From positions 58,248,951 to 58,312,950 of the forward strand of contig NC_053138.1 of NCBI RefSeq assembly GCF_016808335.1: a stretch of 64,000 nt of DNA. Direction: 5' to 3'. The first letter of the stretch is position 1; every line of letters starts with the position of its first letter. Both the position numbers and the translations under genes were made by a program. This document shows positions 45,678-57,069 of this stretch, piece after piece. The notes beneath the pieces were generated by a model that saw only the letters and a list, made by a program, of their open reading frames with translations, was not told where the DNA came from and ran no database searches. This stretch comes from Panicum virgatum. Taxonomy: Eukaryota; Streptophyta; Magnoliopsida; Poales; Poaceae.

Positions 45678-46960
45678 GAGAAGAGAAAGCCAAACGAATA
45701 TGACACAATCAGATTGTGCAGTGAAGCCTAGGTCTGACACTGAAACATCACAGGAAACAGATTAGTGGCCTGAGCAGAATCAACAATCATTCCAAGAACA
45801 CCAGCACATCACGTGAATTCCCACCCCGGCGACACCACTCATTCAAATTCTGCACGAAACCTCATAATTTTTTTTATCAACAACGTCATCTTCCATTCTA
45901 CCCAACGCCACAAATACAGAGCACCAATTTATGCAGAGAGCAATGACGGATAATTACAATGCAGTAGTCATTTCAGAGACACAGCAACTGTGCAACTAAA
46001 CATTACAATACCTTGTGAAATTGCAATGCAGAATTGCAGATTGCTTATCTGAACTCAATGCAAGTTAACAAGGATTCAGAAAGTAACAGCAAAGGGGAGA
46101 CGCTAATTGCTAGACTCAGCAACCAGAAACCAACCACCGGCTTGCTCTAATCATTGCAGTTCCGCTGCGAATTGGGCGTCGGATTGGTACCTGGAAGCTC
46201 CCGATTCCTTCGTTCGTGTTCCCCAAGAGCAGAGAGAGCCAGACGGGCGAGACGCGCTCAGGTTCCGCAGAGGAGGCGAGGCTTGAACGCTGAAACAAGG
46301 TCGAAGAAGCGGATTATTGAAGGAGAGAGCCCCCGAAACCCACGAATACAAGCGTTCCATCGCCAAAACCCCCAGCCCGGATGCACAATTTGATCGAACC
46401 CCGCCCGAAATCAGGGAAATTTCCGCGGCGCCAGCGCCTCGTAAGACCCAAGAACCACGGCCCCGAGAGGAGCCGCGGAATCAAGCCCGAAACCCCCAAG
46501 CATTGCGCGGACGAAGAAGAAGGAGAACCCACCTCGAGCCCCGCACGATCCAGCTCCGCGGCGGCGGTTCCCTGGAGCCTGGCGGCAGGTCCCCTGCTTG
46601 CGTGCTCGCGCCGCGGCGGCTGCTGCTGCTACTTGCCTACTTCTTTGGCGGTGGGGTGTGGGGCCGTCGCGGCCGCGGGGAACGCGGGGAGGCCTAGTTA
46701 TAGGCGGCGGCGGGCGCGGGCTAGGAATGTAGACCGCAATCATCACCAGGTTCATGCCGGCAGCGCACGCGTTGGGCGAGCGGGGAGGGGTGGCCGCGGC
46801 CTGGCCTCGCTCTTCCCGCGGCGGTGCGGGGGTTTGCCGGGGAGAGGCAGCGCCGAACGAGGTAGAGTAGCAGACAGAGGAAGGATCGTGCGGTCGCGAT
46901 CGAGCCACGTGTCCGGAGGAATTTTTTCTTTCTAAAATTCCTTCTCTTTTCTTTCGGCCA
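45100..46960 (-). repeat. Tandem segmental duplication, copy 2 (promoter to intron of gene 2)
   Basis: Partner of 39640-42460, carrying the promoter, untranslated leader with probable introns (acceptor-like CCTTGTTTCAG near 46290), the 37-nt first coding exon and most of the following intron. Similarity fades just before the second coding exon in both copies. Confidence 0.8.
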
Positions 46961-46964
46961 CGTG
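46697..46964 (-). promoter_or_regulatory. Promoter of zinc-finger gene 2
   Basis: TATA box CCTATAACTAGG on the minus strand (plus 46693-46704) with CACGTG at 46906-46911 and CCACGTGG at 46958-46965 upstream. The leader transcript would run towards lower coordinates into gene 2. Confidence 0.6.
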
Positions 46965-46969
46965 GCAGT

Positions 46970-47499
46970 AATTAGGTTTCTTTTTGAGAAAAAAATTATC
47001 ACTAACTACATACTCCTACATGTCTAAGAATCTACGTACTGCCTAGAGTCGTCGGAAATAGAACACAAGGAAAACGGACCCAAGTGTTGTTTCCAGGAAA
47101 ATATACAACTTCAGTTTCAGATATCCAATACTAGCACATAAAAAAATTTGTGACCAAAGTTTCGAATCGTTGATTGCAAGTACCGTTCAGAAATATCAGA
47201 AGGCACATGCCAATTTGTCATTCTTTTTTTTACAGTAATTTGTCATTCTTTTTAGATAGCTGATGCTGCTCTTCTTTCTGTTGCAGGCGTGAGCACAACA
47301 GATGCAATTGGTAATTTCCTGCATTGTTGCCAAGGCCGATTTGGTGTAATACGTTTTTTTTTCCCTATCTTCTTCATTTTGACCACCACATCGCTCATCG
47401 ACATCCTTTGGTGAGGTGAGTCACTTGAGCAGAGCAAACCCACCTCAAATATCGCTGAAAGAAACTCTTTCAGGTTGCAGGCAAAGGAGGAAGCATCTT
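46970..47499. other. Non-genic stretch
   Basis: No gene recognised; short homopolymers and a repeat of CAATTTGTCATTCTTTTT at about 47211 and 47230. Confidence 0.4.
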
Positions 47500-47690
47500 A
47501 CAGTAGTAGCTGCTTGTCCAGACTCCAGAATAGAGGCAAGTTCAGTTCGCAATGCTTGATGAACTAACCCACTGCCTGATACTCATTTCCCCAACGAACA
47601 TAGGATTCGTGGAGGATCTTCTTCCAATGAAGACTTCTAGGAGCACGATTCCGTAACGGAACACATCGCTCTTGCACCAAGCTCTTCATT
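47500..47690 (-). pseudogene. LRR receptor kinase fragment
   Basis: Minus-strand translation from about 47672 gives KSDVFRYGIVLLEVFIGRRS then NPMFVGEMSIRQWV, which is kinase subdomain IX and following residues of LRR receptor kinases of the FLS2/Xa21 group (usual form SDVYSYGIVLLE ... MFVGELSLRQWV). The continuation HQAL..ELASILESGQ is in another frame. Only about 60 residues remain, with no catalytic part, so it is a relic. Confidence 0.75.
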
Positions 47691-47699
47691 TCAATGTGC

Positions 47700-49980
47700 A
47701 TAACATTATGTTTTACACAAATGAAAGTAATTATTCAGAAGTCGTAGGAAAGATCAAAGAGACAACTAACTGGTGAAAAAGATTAAAATAGAGAGATAGC
47801 TGATCATGCTCTCGCACTGAAGAAGCAAACAGAAACTCAGAAAGAGGTAGGCAGAGGATAGCTCCTAATCATTGACCAACTCCCTGCGGTGTTGCCGATC
47901 CGATGTCAGTTTCAGTAATCCCTTTTTATCTTCTTCAGTGTCACGCCAAAGCCACTCATTGGCATCCTCTTGTCACTTGCCAGCTGAATCACTTGAGCAT
48001 ATCAAAGAGATTGACAGGGCCAAGCAGCAGCACTGCAATCACGCAAGAGCAAGAGCACCTCATCGGACGTGCGCCGCAGCTGGCCAAACCAGGATGCCGA
48101 GGCCGGCCGGCGACGGGGAAGAAGAGCCCGGTCGCCGGAGCTTCTCAATTCAAAGAGGGGAGCGAGGGAGGGCAACGCCGTCGAAGTAATCTCCCGTTGT
48201 TTCGCTCGCCACGGGATGCGGCGGCGCCGCGCCTGGAGGTGGACAGCGCGCGAGGCCCCGGTTGCGCCGCCGTGGCCGTCTTTGTCGCCGCCGCCACAGT
48301 GGGGGGCCCGGGCGCCGGCGAGGCCACCACGTGGCCCTTCTCCCTCCAGCAGGGGCGCGCATTCTCAATCTGGTCTGCTTAATGGGCCTGGAAGCCCATA
48401 CGACACCTCTGGTCGCATCCCGCCGCTCGTTTTTTATCTAACGGCTAGAACGGCCACCAGGGGCGGACGGTAAATGAAATACCGTCCACCCCTGGTCGGG
48501 GACACCGTCCACCCCCCGCGACGAGGTCACCGCCGCTCCCGCCACCGTTCGCCGCTGGTTGGAGCGCGGCGCGGGTCGGAGTACGCGGTTCCTTCGCCGT
48601 GCGTACGGTTCCTGGAGGAGATGCGCGTGGAGCGGCTGCCTGCCGGGCGCCGCCCGTGCGTGTGCGTCGGCCCTCTCCGCGGACCCCGAAGCAGAAGCAT
48701 CTGTTTCCTCGGACGCAGGCGTCGTCTCCTGCTCCGGTGGCGGCGGATCGAGGCAGGGCGAGCCTGTTGTCCGCGCTGCCGCGCCGCTCCAGCCGTCCTC
48801 CAGGCAAGCACATCGTCGGATCACACGCGCCAGTAGTGCTGTTGGGTGGGTGAGCCTGTTGTCCGCGCCGCCGCGCCGCTCCAGGCGTCCCCCAGGCAAG
48901 CACATCGTCGGATCACAGGCGCCGTCGCCGGCTTCCTTTGCGTGCTGTGAATCTGTTTCCTGGTTTCTCATGATACAAACATCTACTCATCAGTCATCAT
49001 AGGAAAACAAAGGACGTTCTGACCGATCCATGGCTCCACAGCAGGTTTATTTCATCTCTCAACTAATTTCTAGCTAGCACACCGATGGCTAGCTGACGGC
49101 TGAGAACAGCGAGCTGTGTGACAATGATATGCATCGCCTCCTCGTCGGCCGTGCGGCAGCTGGCCAGTATGTCAAGGGCTCGAGGCCAGCGGCCGACCGG
49201 CGACGGGGAAGAAGAGCCCGGGCAAGCTGTCCGCCTCGGAGTTTCACTTCCAGGAGCAGGGAGAGGCAACAAGCCAACAACCGGCCCCGTCGTCGTCACG
49301 GCCGGCGCCGGCGCCGCTGGCCACCTGGCCCTTGTCCTCGTCGTCGCAGCCTTGCAGGATGCCCGGCCCCCGCGCGCGCGGCGCCCTGCTTCAGCTCGGG
49401 AACGCACCACGAGCCACGGGCCCACGGTGATCGCGCATCAGCTCGTCTTCGTCCGCTCAAATCCCGCCGCTCGTGGCCCATCCGACAGCTCCCGTAACCC
49501 CCAGGGGTGGACGGTAAATGAAATACCGTCCGCCCCCTGTGGTCGGGGAACGAGCCAACCACCGCTCCGTCGCCGCGGTCACCGCCGCTGGCCGCTCCCA
49601 CCGCCAATCGCCGGCCACTGGATCGCGCCGCGGGTCTGAGGACGCGGTTCGTGCGGGAGATGCGGCTGGAACACCATTCCAAACCGCTGAGGCGACGCTG
49701 CTCGATCAGCCAGTCCTCGTCCACGGCGGCGACGACAGCCCGCCGTCAATTCGCTTCCTTTTCCTGTCCAGCCATCGAAAATGGCACTGCAGACTCTTCC
49801 AGTGGGAGTGGAGGGCGGAGCGATCCCGCCGCCGGCCGGTGCCAGTGTTACATGTATCTGAAGCAACGTCCAAGTTCTGCAACGTCACCAAGTAAAACGT
49901 GGCTGGAAAAAAAATTCAGATACAGGTTCAACTTGAGAGCTTGTAACTCATATGCACAGGTTGAACAAAGGGTAGGCACC
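47700..49980. repeat. GC-rich region with two related copies about 1.05 kb apart
   Basis: Blocks in 48070-48560 recur in 49145-49680: GCCGGCGACGGGGAAGAAGA (about 48107 and 49197), the palindrome GGACGGTAAATGAAATACCG (48468 and 49510) and the stretch around GGTCACCGCCGCT. Between them an 83-bp unit with AGGCAAGCACATCGTCGGAT is tandemly doubled (about 48761-48930). The many overlapping frames on both strands are composition artefacts; I see no convincing gene. Confidence 0.6.
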
Positions 49981-50241
49981 GCATAACAACCACAGTTGTA
50001 CCTTGGATTGTGGACTTGCTCACACGTACCGTTTATTAATTGACTGATACAAACTCAAGAATTTGCATTGGGTAGGTAGTGCAGAATGTCATTTGGATAA
50101 TCCATCTATATGGATCAGGAAAGCGTTGTCGGGACGCAAATGACTGCTCTGACTAGGTTGTGATCTGCAGTGCAGATTAACCTGAAGTTCCTATTTCGAT
50201 GGCAAAACTTTTCAACTGTAACTAACATGCTGCACTACTCG

Positions 50242-51856
50242 TGGCTCACTAGTTTCTGTTAAAGGCATCATGGGTGCTGCAGACTTCAGATCTGCTGGAA
50301 AGGACAACAATTTTTTTTGCCGAAAATAATGAGTGAATACCTTTTGAATCCAAGTGAGCCCACCCCGAAAAAATTCACGGAAGAAGAAGCTGACGATGGG
50401 CTTCAAAGCGATCGGGTGCTCTAACCTAACTTAAGAGGGGAAAGGAGTGAATTAGGCACTATTAAAACCTTAATCGATGGCTCCAATTAGTTTCACAAAA
50501 ATTAAACTAGATCAAGCTATCTAGATGTGTAACAACGGTTCACCTTATTGTGAAACCCTCATCACAAAAGAGTTTTGCAACCTATAGCCAATCCTAGCAA
50601 GATACTACACTAAGAAAGTAAAGGCACACAAGTTGCAATATGAAATGCGGAAGCTTAAAGGAAGAGATGAGAGAAAGCGAACTCTCGACACGAGGATTTA
50701 TCCCGTGGTTCGGATTGCCACAAAGTCGCCCCTACGTCCACGTTGTTGAAGCACTCACAAAGAGTATCGCTTTCCGGCAATCAAGTCTCTCCCGTGAATA
50801 CAATTACGGTCACCTTGATCCCGATCTTCACTAAGGGAGATTGCCCACGAAGGAGGGGTCTCCGTCCCCCGCACAATGTCGTCGACGCCGCTCCACACCA
50901 AACCGGAAGGTCGTTGACTTGCCGGCGACCCACCAAAGCTCCAAGGATGGCCGGCACATCAAGATACAAGGATGGTTCACTCTAGAACCACAGCACAAGG
51001 ATCTAAATTTTGCTTGATCACTCACTCAAGAGCTAACCTAGCACTAACACTCACAAAGCTTGTGCTAAGGACTAAGAATTTGATCTTTATGCTCTTGGAT
51101 GGCTTGGAGGTGTTCTTGGGTGTGAGTGGGATGTACAGCAACTCCAGCAAACTTCAAATGGCCGGGAGAGCTCATATATATAGGCCTCCAAGTCGAACTA
51201 GCCGTTTGTAGCCGTTAGCAGTTTTCTGCGTAGGCATCGGAACATCCGGTGCATAGTACATCGGTTCTTCCGGTCACTCTGTGCTCTGAACTAGCCGTTG
51301 GCTCCTCTGACACGGCCGCAGCACCTTCAGGGACCATCGGTTGATCCGATGCTTAGGCATCGGTTCTTCCAATGACACTTGATCCGCAGATAGCCGTTGC
51401 TCTTGCTGACGTCATTGCACTGACGCCTTGCTCCGACGCACCACCGGTTCAACCGGTGCTGAAGGTTTGACTGCTGCACGCTTGACAATGTCTCTGGAAC
51501 ATAGTACGTTGAATGCACCGACGCTTCTCTTGACACCGTCGGTTCAACCGGCGTTTCATTCTTTCTTCACTTGATCTCCAGAGGCGCTCAGTCTTGCACC
51601 AAAGCCAGGCCGTCGGATCTTCCGACAACCATCGGATGCACCGATGCTATAGGCATCGATTCTTCCGGTGCTACTGATTTCAGTAGAACTCGTCCAATTC
51701 AGCGTTTCTTTGAGTTCTTTCTTCGTGTTTTGCTTTGCATGACTTTTTTACTTCATCCCTGGGATCTAGAAATGTTTAGATAATAAAAGCATTAGTCACA
51801 TTGATTGCGTTGTCATTCGATCACCAAAATCACTCGAAATAATATAAATGGTGCCA
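50242..51856 (-). repeat. Solo LTR with 6-bp target duplication
   Basis: Begins TGGC and ends GCCA and is flanked on both sides by TACTCG (50236-50241 and 51857-51862). On the minus strand a TATA box (CTATATATATGAG, plus about 51172-51184) is followed by a leader-like region. Upstream of it (51240-51680) are many short palindromes of the type CATCGGTTCTTCCGGTG. No internal element sequence is attached. The LTR nature is well supported; the exact ends depend on the short duplication. Confidence 0.65.
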
Positions 51857-51862
51857 TACTCG

Positions 51863-52358
51863 TTACATGGCTGAAGTACTGTGGCTGAGTTGTACTATGT
51901 ATACTGTGGTGTAGTCGACTGCAACTATGGCCACATGACCCTCACGCCTTCATTTTTTTTTTTTTGCGAGTTCACGCCTTCATCTTGGCCTCCGCTTTGC
52001 CACTGCACCGGCGCGCCGGTACCTCCTCCTCCTCCAGCATGGTATAGGACCGGCGGAGCTCGGCCAGAAATTTAGGTGGGACATATTTTTTTTTGTTATT
52101 TTAGGGCCACATATGAATGTTAAATATAGTCTATTAATTCAACAAATATCAATTAAACAAGCGTAAGAAAATCCAACTAAACCTATGAATTTTTGAAAAT
52201 AAATTAGTTAGTGTATAATATATCATATATGATTATTTAAAAAACAGCACACGAGAACGAGGAGAGATATCACCCTAACCAATGGCCCTGCACTGCATAA
52301 CTGAGCTGCTACGGCAAGCAGATAGCCAGTAGCGGGCACTAGGCGGCAGCGGTTTGCC
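51863..52358. other. Non-genic stretch
   Basis: AT-rich, with a T run at 51952-51966. Nothing recognised. Confidence 0.4.
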
Positions 52359-52950
52359 TTTTTTTTAATATAATGGGAAAGAGTACCCCGCGGCTACAGC
52401 CGCTAATTACAAAGCTGGCAGCTTTTCCGTATGTGATCACAATAACAAAAATAAGCAAAAGACGACAAAGCCAACCTAAAAATTCGATGAAGACGCTTAT
52501 TAAGGACCAATCCTATTACAAAACTTCCATCCATGATTGGCAAATAACTGCATGACCATGACCTCTATAGTTTGACATGTCTTCTGTACTGCCTCCTTGT
52601 CTTCATCACGCTTTTGTAGCTGTGCTCAGAATCTGAGCCAATGGGTTCCTCGATATAGTACCTGTAAATAAGTTTTAGTTGGAGATTTGTTAAAAATCAC
52701 ATCATTTTTACTAAGCCAAATGGTCCAACACAAAGCAGATGCACCTACTAATAGCTGTCATTTTAATTTGATTCCAACCCCTCTCAACCAATTATCAAAA
52801 AGATAAGTAATGCTACGAGGCGGATTTAAATCAAAGGCAAATTGTATGGCTCTCCATAGAAACTTGATTACATAACAATTAATAAAAAGATGTTGAATAG
52901 TTTTAGTACTAAAATAAAAACAATACTGTTTGTTACCGTTTCAATTCATA
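52359..52950 (-). mobile_element. 5'-truncated LINE (L1-type) retrotransposon end
   Basis: On the minus strand a tail of A (plus T run 52359-52366) ends an element whose C-terminal coding remnant reads TIQHLFINCYVIKFLWRAIQ, PPRSITYLFDNWL and ALCWTIWLSKNDVIFN. This is the zinc-binding domain (zf-RVT) that follows reverse transcriptase in plant LINEs. A TGA interrupts it after IKLK. Only the 3' part is present, as usual for LINE insertions. Confidence 0.75.
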
Positions 52951-53437
52951 ATTCCTGCAGATTTGCCTCGCTGCGTCGATGGTGGCAGCCAACGATGATG
53001 CTCTATCGCTGCGCCTGAGGAAGAAAAAAAAGGGTATCAGGGACTCCTCGCTGACAGTAGGTGGGGCAGCTGCCCCACCGACCACCATGGCGGGGAGCTC
53101 CGCCTCACTATACGTGGCAGAGGAGAGAGGAGACTGCACAGAAGCACGGTGCTCGGTGAGAGACGACGAATTGAAGGTGGCCGCAGGCTCTCGATTCTCC
53201 CGCACGCCCGCCGAGATACTTTACCGTATGCGTGGAGTCATCAAAGGTAAAACGAACGGTGAAAACTTCTTTTACCGACGTGGCCGGCCTGATCCTGCGC
53301 CGGGAACCAGGGCTCTTTCATATACTGTATCATTTTTTTTGAAGGCCCGTGGGCTCCTCTCTAGTTGGGTGATGGGCCCATGTGAAACGGTTGCTAGGCC
53401 CAGAGGCCCATTGCGGTCAGCACATCAGTGGTCACTG
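52951..53437. other. Flank into which the MULE inserted
   Basis: A plus-strand frame from 52979 runs through here but crosses the MULE boundary and has no known motif. GC-rich; may be a gene leader remnant. Confidence 0.35.
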
Positions 53438-53446
53438 GTCAGCCAG

Positions 53447-53760
53447 GCGATTTTTTCTTTTTTATATTTAAAAAAAATTAAAATTTCAAAAAAATATGTC
53501 CGTTTTGGAAAATTTCAAAAATATACCCCGGTCGCCCTATGGGGGGCGACAGGGCTCAAATGTAATTTTTTTTTCTTCAAATTTGCAAAGAAGTCCCTGG
53601 AGAAAAAAAAGGGGGCCTGTCGCCCCCCCCCCACGGGCGACAGGCCCCTGTCGCCCAGCCCACGGGCGACCACCGCTGGGCCCAGCCCACGGGCGCGGCA
53701 GGGGGGCCTGTCGCCCCCCCCCCCCCCCCCCCCCCCCGCGGGCGACCGGGGTATCCCCCC
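53447..53760 (+). repeat. Left terminal inverted repeat and subterminal array of the MULE
   Basis: The outer ~175 bp match 60570-60395 inverted, including GTCCGTTTTGGAAAATTTC and TCAAATTTGCAA. Inside follow several GTCGCCC / GGGCGAC palindromes and runs of C up to about 26 long (53716-53738). Confidence 0.92.
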
Positions 53761-54294
53761 TATAAAAGCTCCAGTCCTCCCCTTCCTTCCTCATTTGAGC
53801 CCGAAAATTCCACCAAAAATTCAGAAAAAAAGAGAGGAGTGAGGAGAAGGAAAGCGGCGAAGCCCTGTCGGATTCAGCACTTGTGATCTGCAGGTTAGTA
53901 CATTTAGTTTATATATTTTTTTATTTAAGTACTACGTATTTAAATATGAGTAATTTAATTACGGGTAAGTAATTTAATTTAATTAGTGCTATAGTAGAAC
54001 CATTTAAGTAGGAGTTCAATGATACTTTAGTTTGTAGTTACGTAGTAGTAAATTAGTTTAGAAAATTAGTTCTACGTATTTATTATTACAATTGCAGTAC
54101 TATTACAGACGTGTTTATAAATTAATTATGATTTAGAATAGAATTTGGCATATGCAGTATAGAATTTGAGTGTCATCACGTAGTTATGAATACTTATACG
54201 TTGTAGTTGAATTTCATACTTAGTTTTTACGGATTATTGAATAAGGTAGTGAAGTAAAGAGTATAACTCGATAAGTATTATGTGATATACAGAT
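53758..54294 (+). promoter_or_regulatory. Promoter, first exon and intron of the MULE transposase gene
   Basis: TATA box CCTATAAAAGC at about 53758-53768, right at the inner edge of the terminal array. A leader exon ends at 53893 (GATCTGCAG/GTTAGT) and an AT-rich intron runs to TGATATACAG (54292), two bases before the ATG at 54295. Confidence 0.65.
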
Positions 54295-56929
54295 ATGTCG
54301 AGCAAGATGCAGTTTCAAGTATTTTATGGTGAATACAATGTTATGTATGGGCCAAATGAAGTAGATCTTTCTGCCTTTAAGCGCACATCTAGCGGCATAG
54401 ATAAACCTCTGGAAAGGAGTTTTGGTTCCATATGTAAGTGGCTGCAGCGTAGGTTCCATGTTGATCCGTTGACACATGTGATCACTGTCCAGTCTCTTGT
54501 TAATTGGGAGGTAGAAAGTGAATTATAGGAATTAATGATGATACACAGCACTGATGACTGGCAGAAGTACACGCAAGCAGCTCTAGAGCGTGGGTGACCT
54601 CTAGCCATTCTTGTTCAAATTCAGGAGAAGACACAAAATGAAATCCAACATTGTGCAGATCAAGGAACTCCGAGTATTCAAAGAGAGACCAATTATGTTG
54701 AGCAAGATGAGTCAGAAGAGACAGAGAACCAAAACATGGGACCACAGGGCCTTGCTGATGAGGGAGAGAGGATACATAGCATTGTGGACGAGATGGAGGC
54801 AGAAGACCAAACCACAATAGAGATGGAAGAATATGAGGACTCATCTGATGACGAGCAGTACTCATTGCCAAAAGAGTGGAAAGAGCATGGTTTTGGCAGT
54901 CATGTCGCAGAAGATGTACGAAATCAGGAGTGGGAGTACAGAGGGAACGAGGTAGTGCAAGGTGCAACATATCCAAACATTGAAGCCGTAAAAGATGCTG
55001 TGAGACTATGGGCAATCTCATTGAAACGAGAATTCAGAGTCGTAAAGTCTGGCAGTAAAGAATATGAGGTGAAGTGTGTGAATGCTGGATGTCCGTGGCG
55101 AGTACATGCATTCAAGGGAAAATGGAAGTCAAACTGGAAATGTTCCATTGTCACAGAGCACACTTGTTTGCTGTCAGAAGTTCTTCCCTCACACCGCAAT
55201 ATATCATGCGACTTTGTTGCAAAGCAAATGTATGGGTTTATTATGGACAACCTTAATTATGAGCCAAAAATGATTGTTCGACACATTGAGCAGACTTACC
55301 AGTACACCATCAGTTATTTGAAGGCATGGAGGGCTAAATAAAGGGTGTTGGAGATGCGGTTCGGCACATACGAGGCTTCATATGATAACCTACCTCGTAT
55401 GTTATTCCAGGTTGCTGCTAGAAATCCTGGAAGCTTTTATGACACATAACTCGTACCAGCCGTGACTAGGGGACAAAGAATTATGCAACGATCCTTCTTT
55501 TGCATAGGTGCTTGTGTTAGAGCATTTCAATTTTGTCTTCCGGTGATCTGTATTGATGGCACATTTTTGACTGGAAGGTATAAAGGTCAGATACTCACCG
55601 CAATCGGTGTAGATTGCAACAACCAAATAGTTCCGCTCGCATTTGCATTTGTTGAGAATGAGAACATAGACAGTTGGTATTGGTTCCTTGAACGAGTGAA
55701 GATTCATGTTGTTGATGCACGCCCAGATGTGTGCCTTATTAGTGATAGGCATGCAGGTATCCTGCAATCAATACTGAAATTGCAACGTGGAACTGCGACA
55801 ACGCCTCCATTGTGGCCCGATGTCCAAAACAGGTGGTGCATTAGGCATATGGGTGCAAACTTTTATGAGCACTTTAAGAACAAAGATCTTAAGAACTTGT
55901 TTAAGAGGTTGTGCACCCAAAATCAACAGAGAAAATTCAATGCATTATGGCAGATGCTTGATCAGTTGACTGCAGAGCTAGTGAAGTCAAGGGCATCAGG
56001 AGCAGGCACAGTCAGGCTGCAGAGGCTAGGGATTCAATTGAGAAGCCATTTTCACACTGGATTCGAGGTGTACCTAAGGAGAAATGGTCATTCCTTTATG
56101 ATACCAACGGAATACGGTATGGTATTCAGACAACGAACCATGCAGCGTGTTTCAATATGGTTATGCGTTCTTGTCGTGCCTTTCCACTTGTGGGAATTGT
56201 TGAGTTCATCATGTATGGGTGCATGAAGTATTTCAGAGAGCGTTACACGGCTGCAAGTATAAACATCAACAACCCCCAAATTCAGTTTTGCAAAAGAGTG
56301 ACACAATATATGCAAGAGAAGATTGAAAATGCCAAACTGCACCGCGTCATATCCACAGGTACAATGGAGCATAGCTTTGAGGTTCTATGCAAGGATAGAA
56401 GTGGTCGTGGTATCCGTAGAGATAGGGTGGTACAGGAGAGTTTGATTACAGTTGATGGCAAAGCCTTCTGCTCCTGCATGAAGCCTAAGTTATTGCATAT
56501 ACCATGCTCCCATCTCATTGCGGCATGTGCAGAGTCTGTGTTACAGCCAGGACTATTTGTTTCACCGTACTTTAGCAAGGAAGCAACTGTATCCACATGG
56601 GACATGAGGTATACGGGATTGGAATTATGGGGCCTTTCACTCAGGATAATGAGAATAAGATGTTTATTCCTGATCCAGCCACTAAGAAAGTCAAAGGACG
56701 CCGTCAGACACGTCGTATTCGGAATGGTATGGACGAGTCGGAAGCAACCAAGGCACAAAAGCGTTGCAGCCAATGTGGAGCATTGAGTCACAACTACAAG
56801 AAGTGTCCTCAGAATGCACTTCACGATGCTGCTGACGTCGGTCCTTCCGGAAATCCCAGAGATGGAGCACCTCCTACGTTCAGACGAGCATCAGCGAGAA
56901 TTGCTCGTGGAAGGCATTCGGTGTCATGA
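54295..56929 (+). pseudogene. mudrA: mudrA-type MULE transposase, degenerate
   Basis: Read across breaks it has the MuDR order. An N-terminal DNA-binding region (YPNIEAVKDAVRLWAIS ... CVNAGCPWRVHAFKGKW) leads to the MULE transposase core with CIDGTFLTGRYKG, CLISDRHAGI and NRWCIRHMGANFYEHF. A SWIM zinc finger follows (FCSCMKPKLLHIPCSHLIA, about 56460-56535) and a C-terminal zinc knuckle CSQCGALSHNYKKC (56767-56808). Breaks are TAG 54526-54528, TGA 54595-54597, TAA 55339-55341 and TAA 55447-55449, with frame changes near 56025 and about 56600. The enzyme would cut and paste elements with these inverted ends; this copy cannot. Confidence 0.9.
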
Positions 56930-57069
56930 TCCACAATTGTATTTCATTATTTGTAATATGTAGTAATGAAATATGGCAGGTATGTAATGAAGTATTATTG
57001 TATTTATGTGTCCAGTTTGTATGAAATATATATTTACCTATGTGTTCTCATATATTTTTGAATGCAGGT

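Noticed and set aside
48060..49980. Many overlapping frames of 100-177 residues
   Set aside because: GC-rich duplicated sequence open in several frames at once, with no domain and no consistent codon pattern.
52979..53842. 287-residue plus-strand frame
   Set aside because: It crosses the MULE boundary and its poly-C terminal repeat, so it cannot be one gene.
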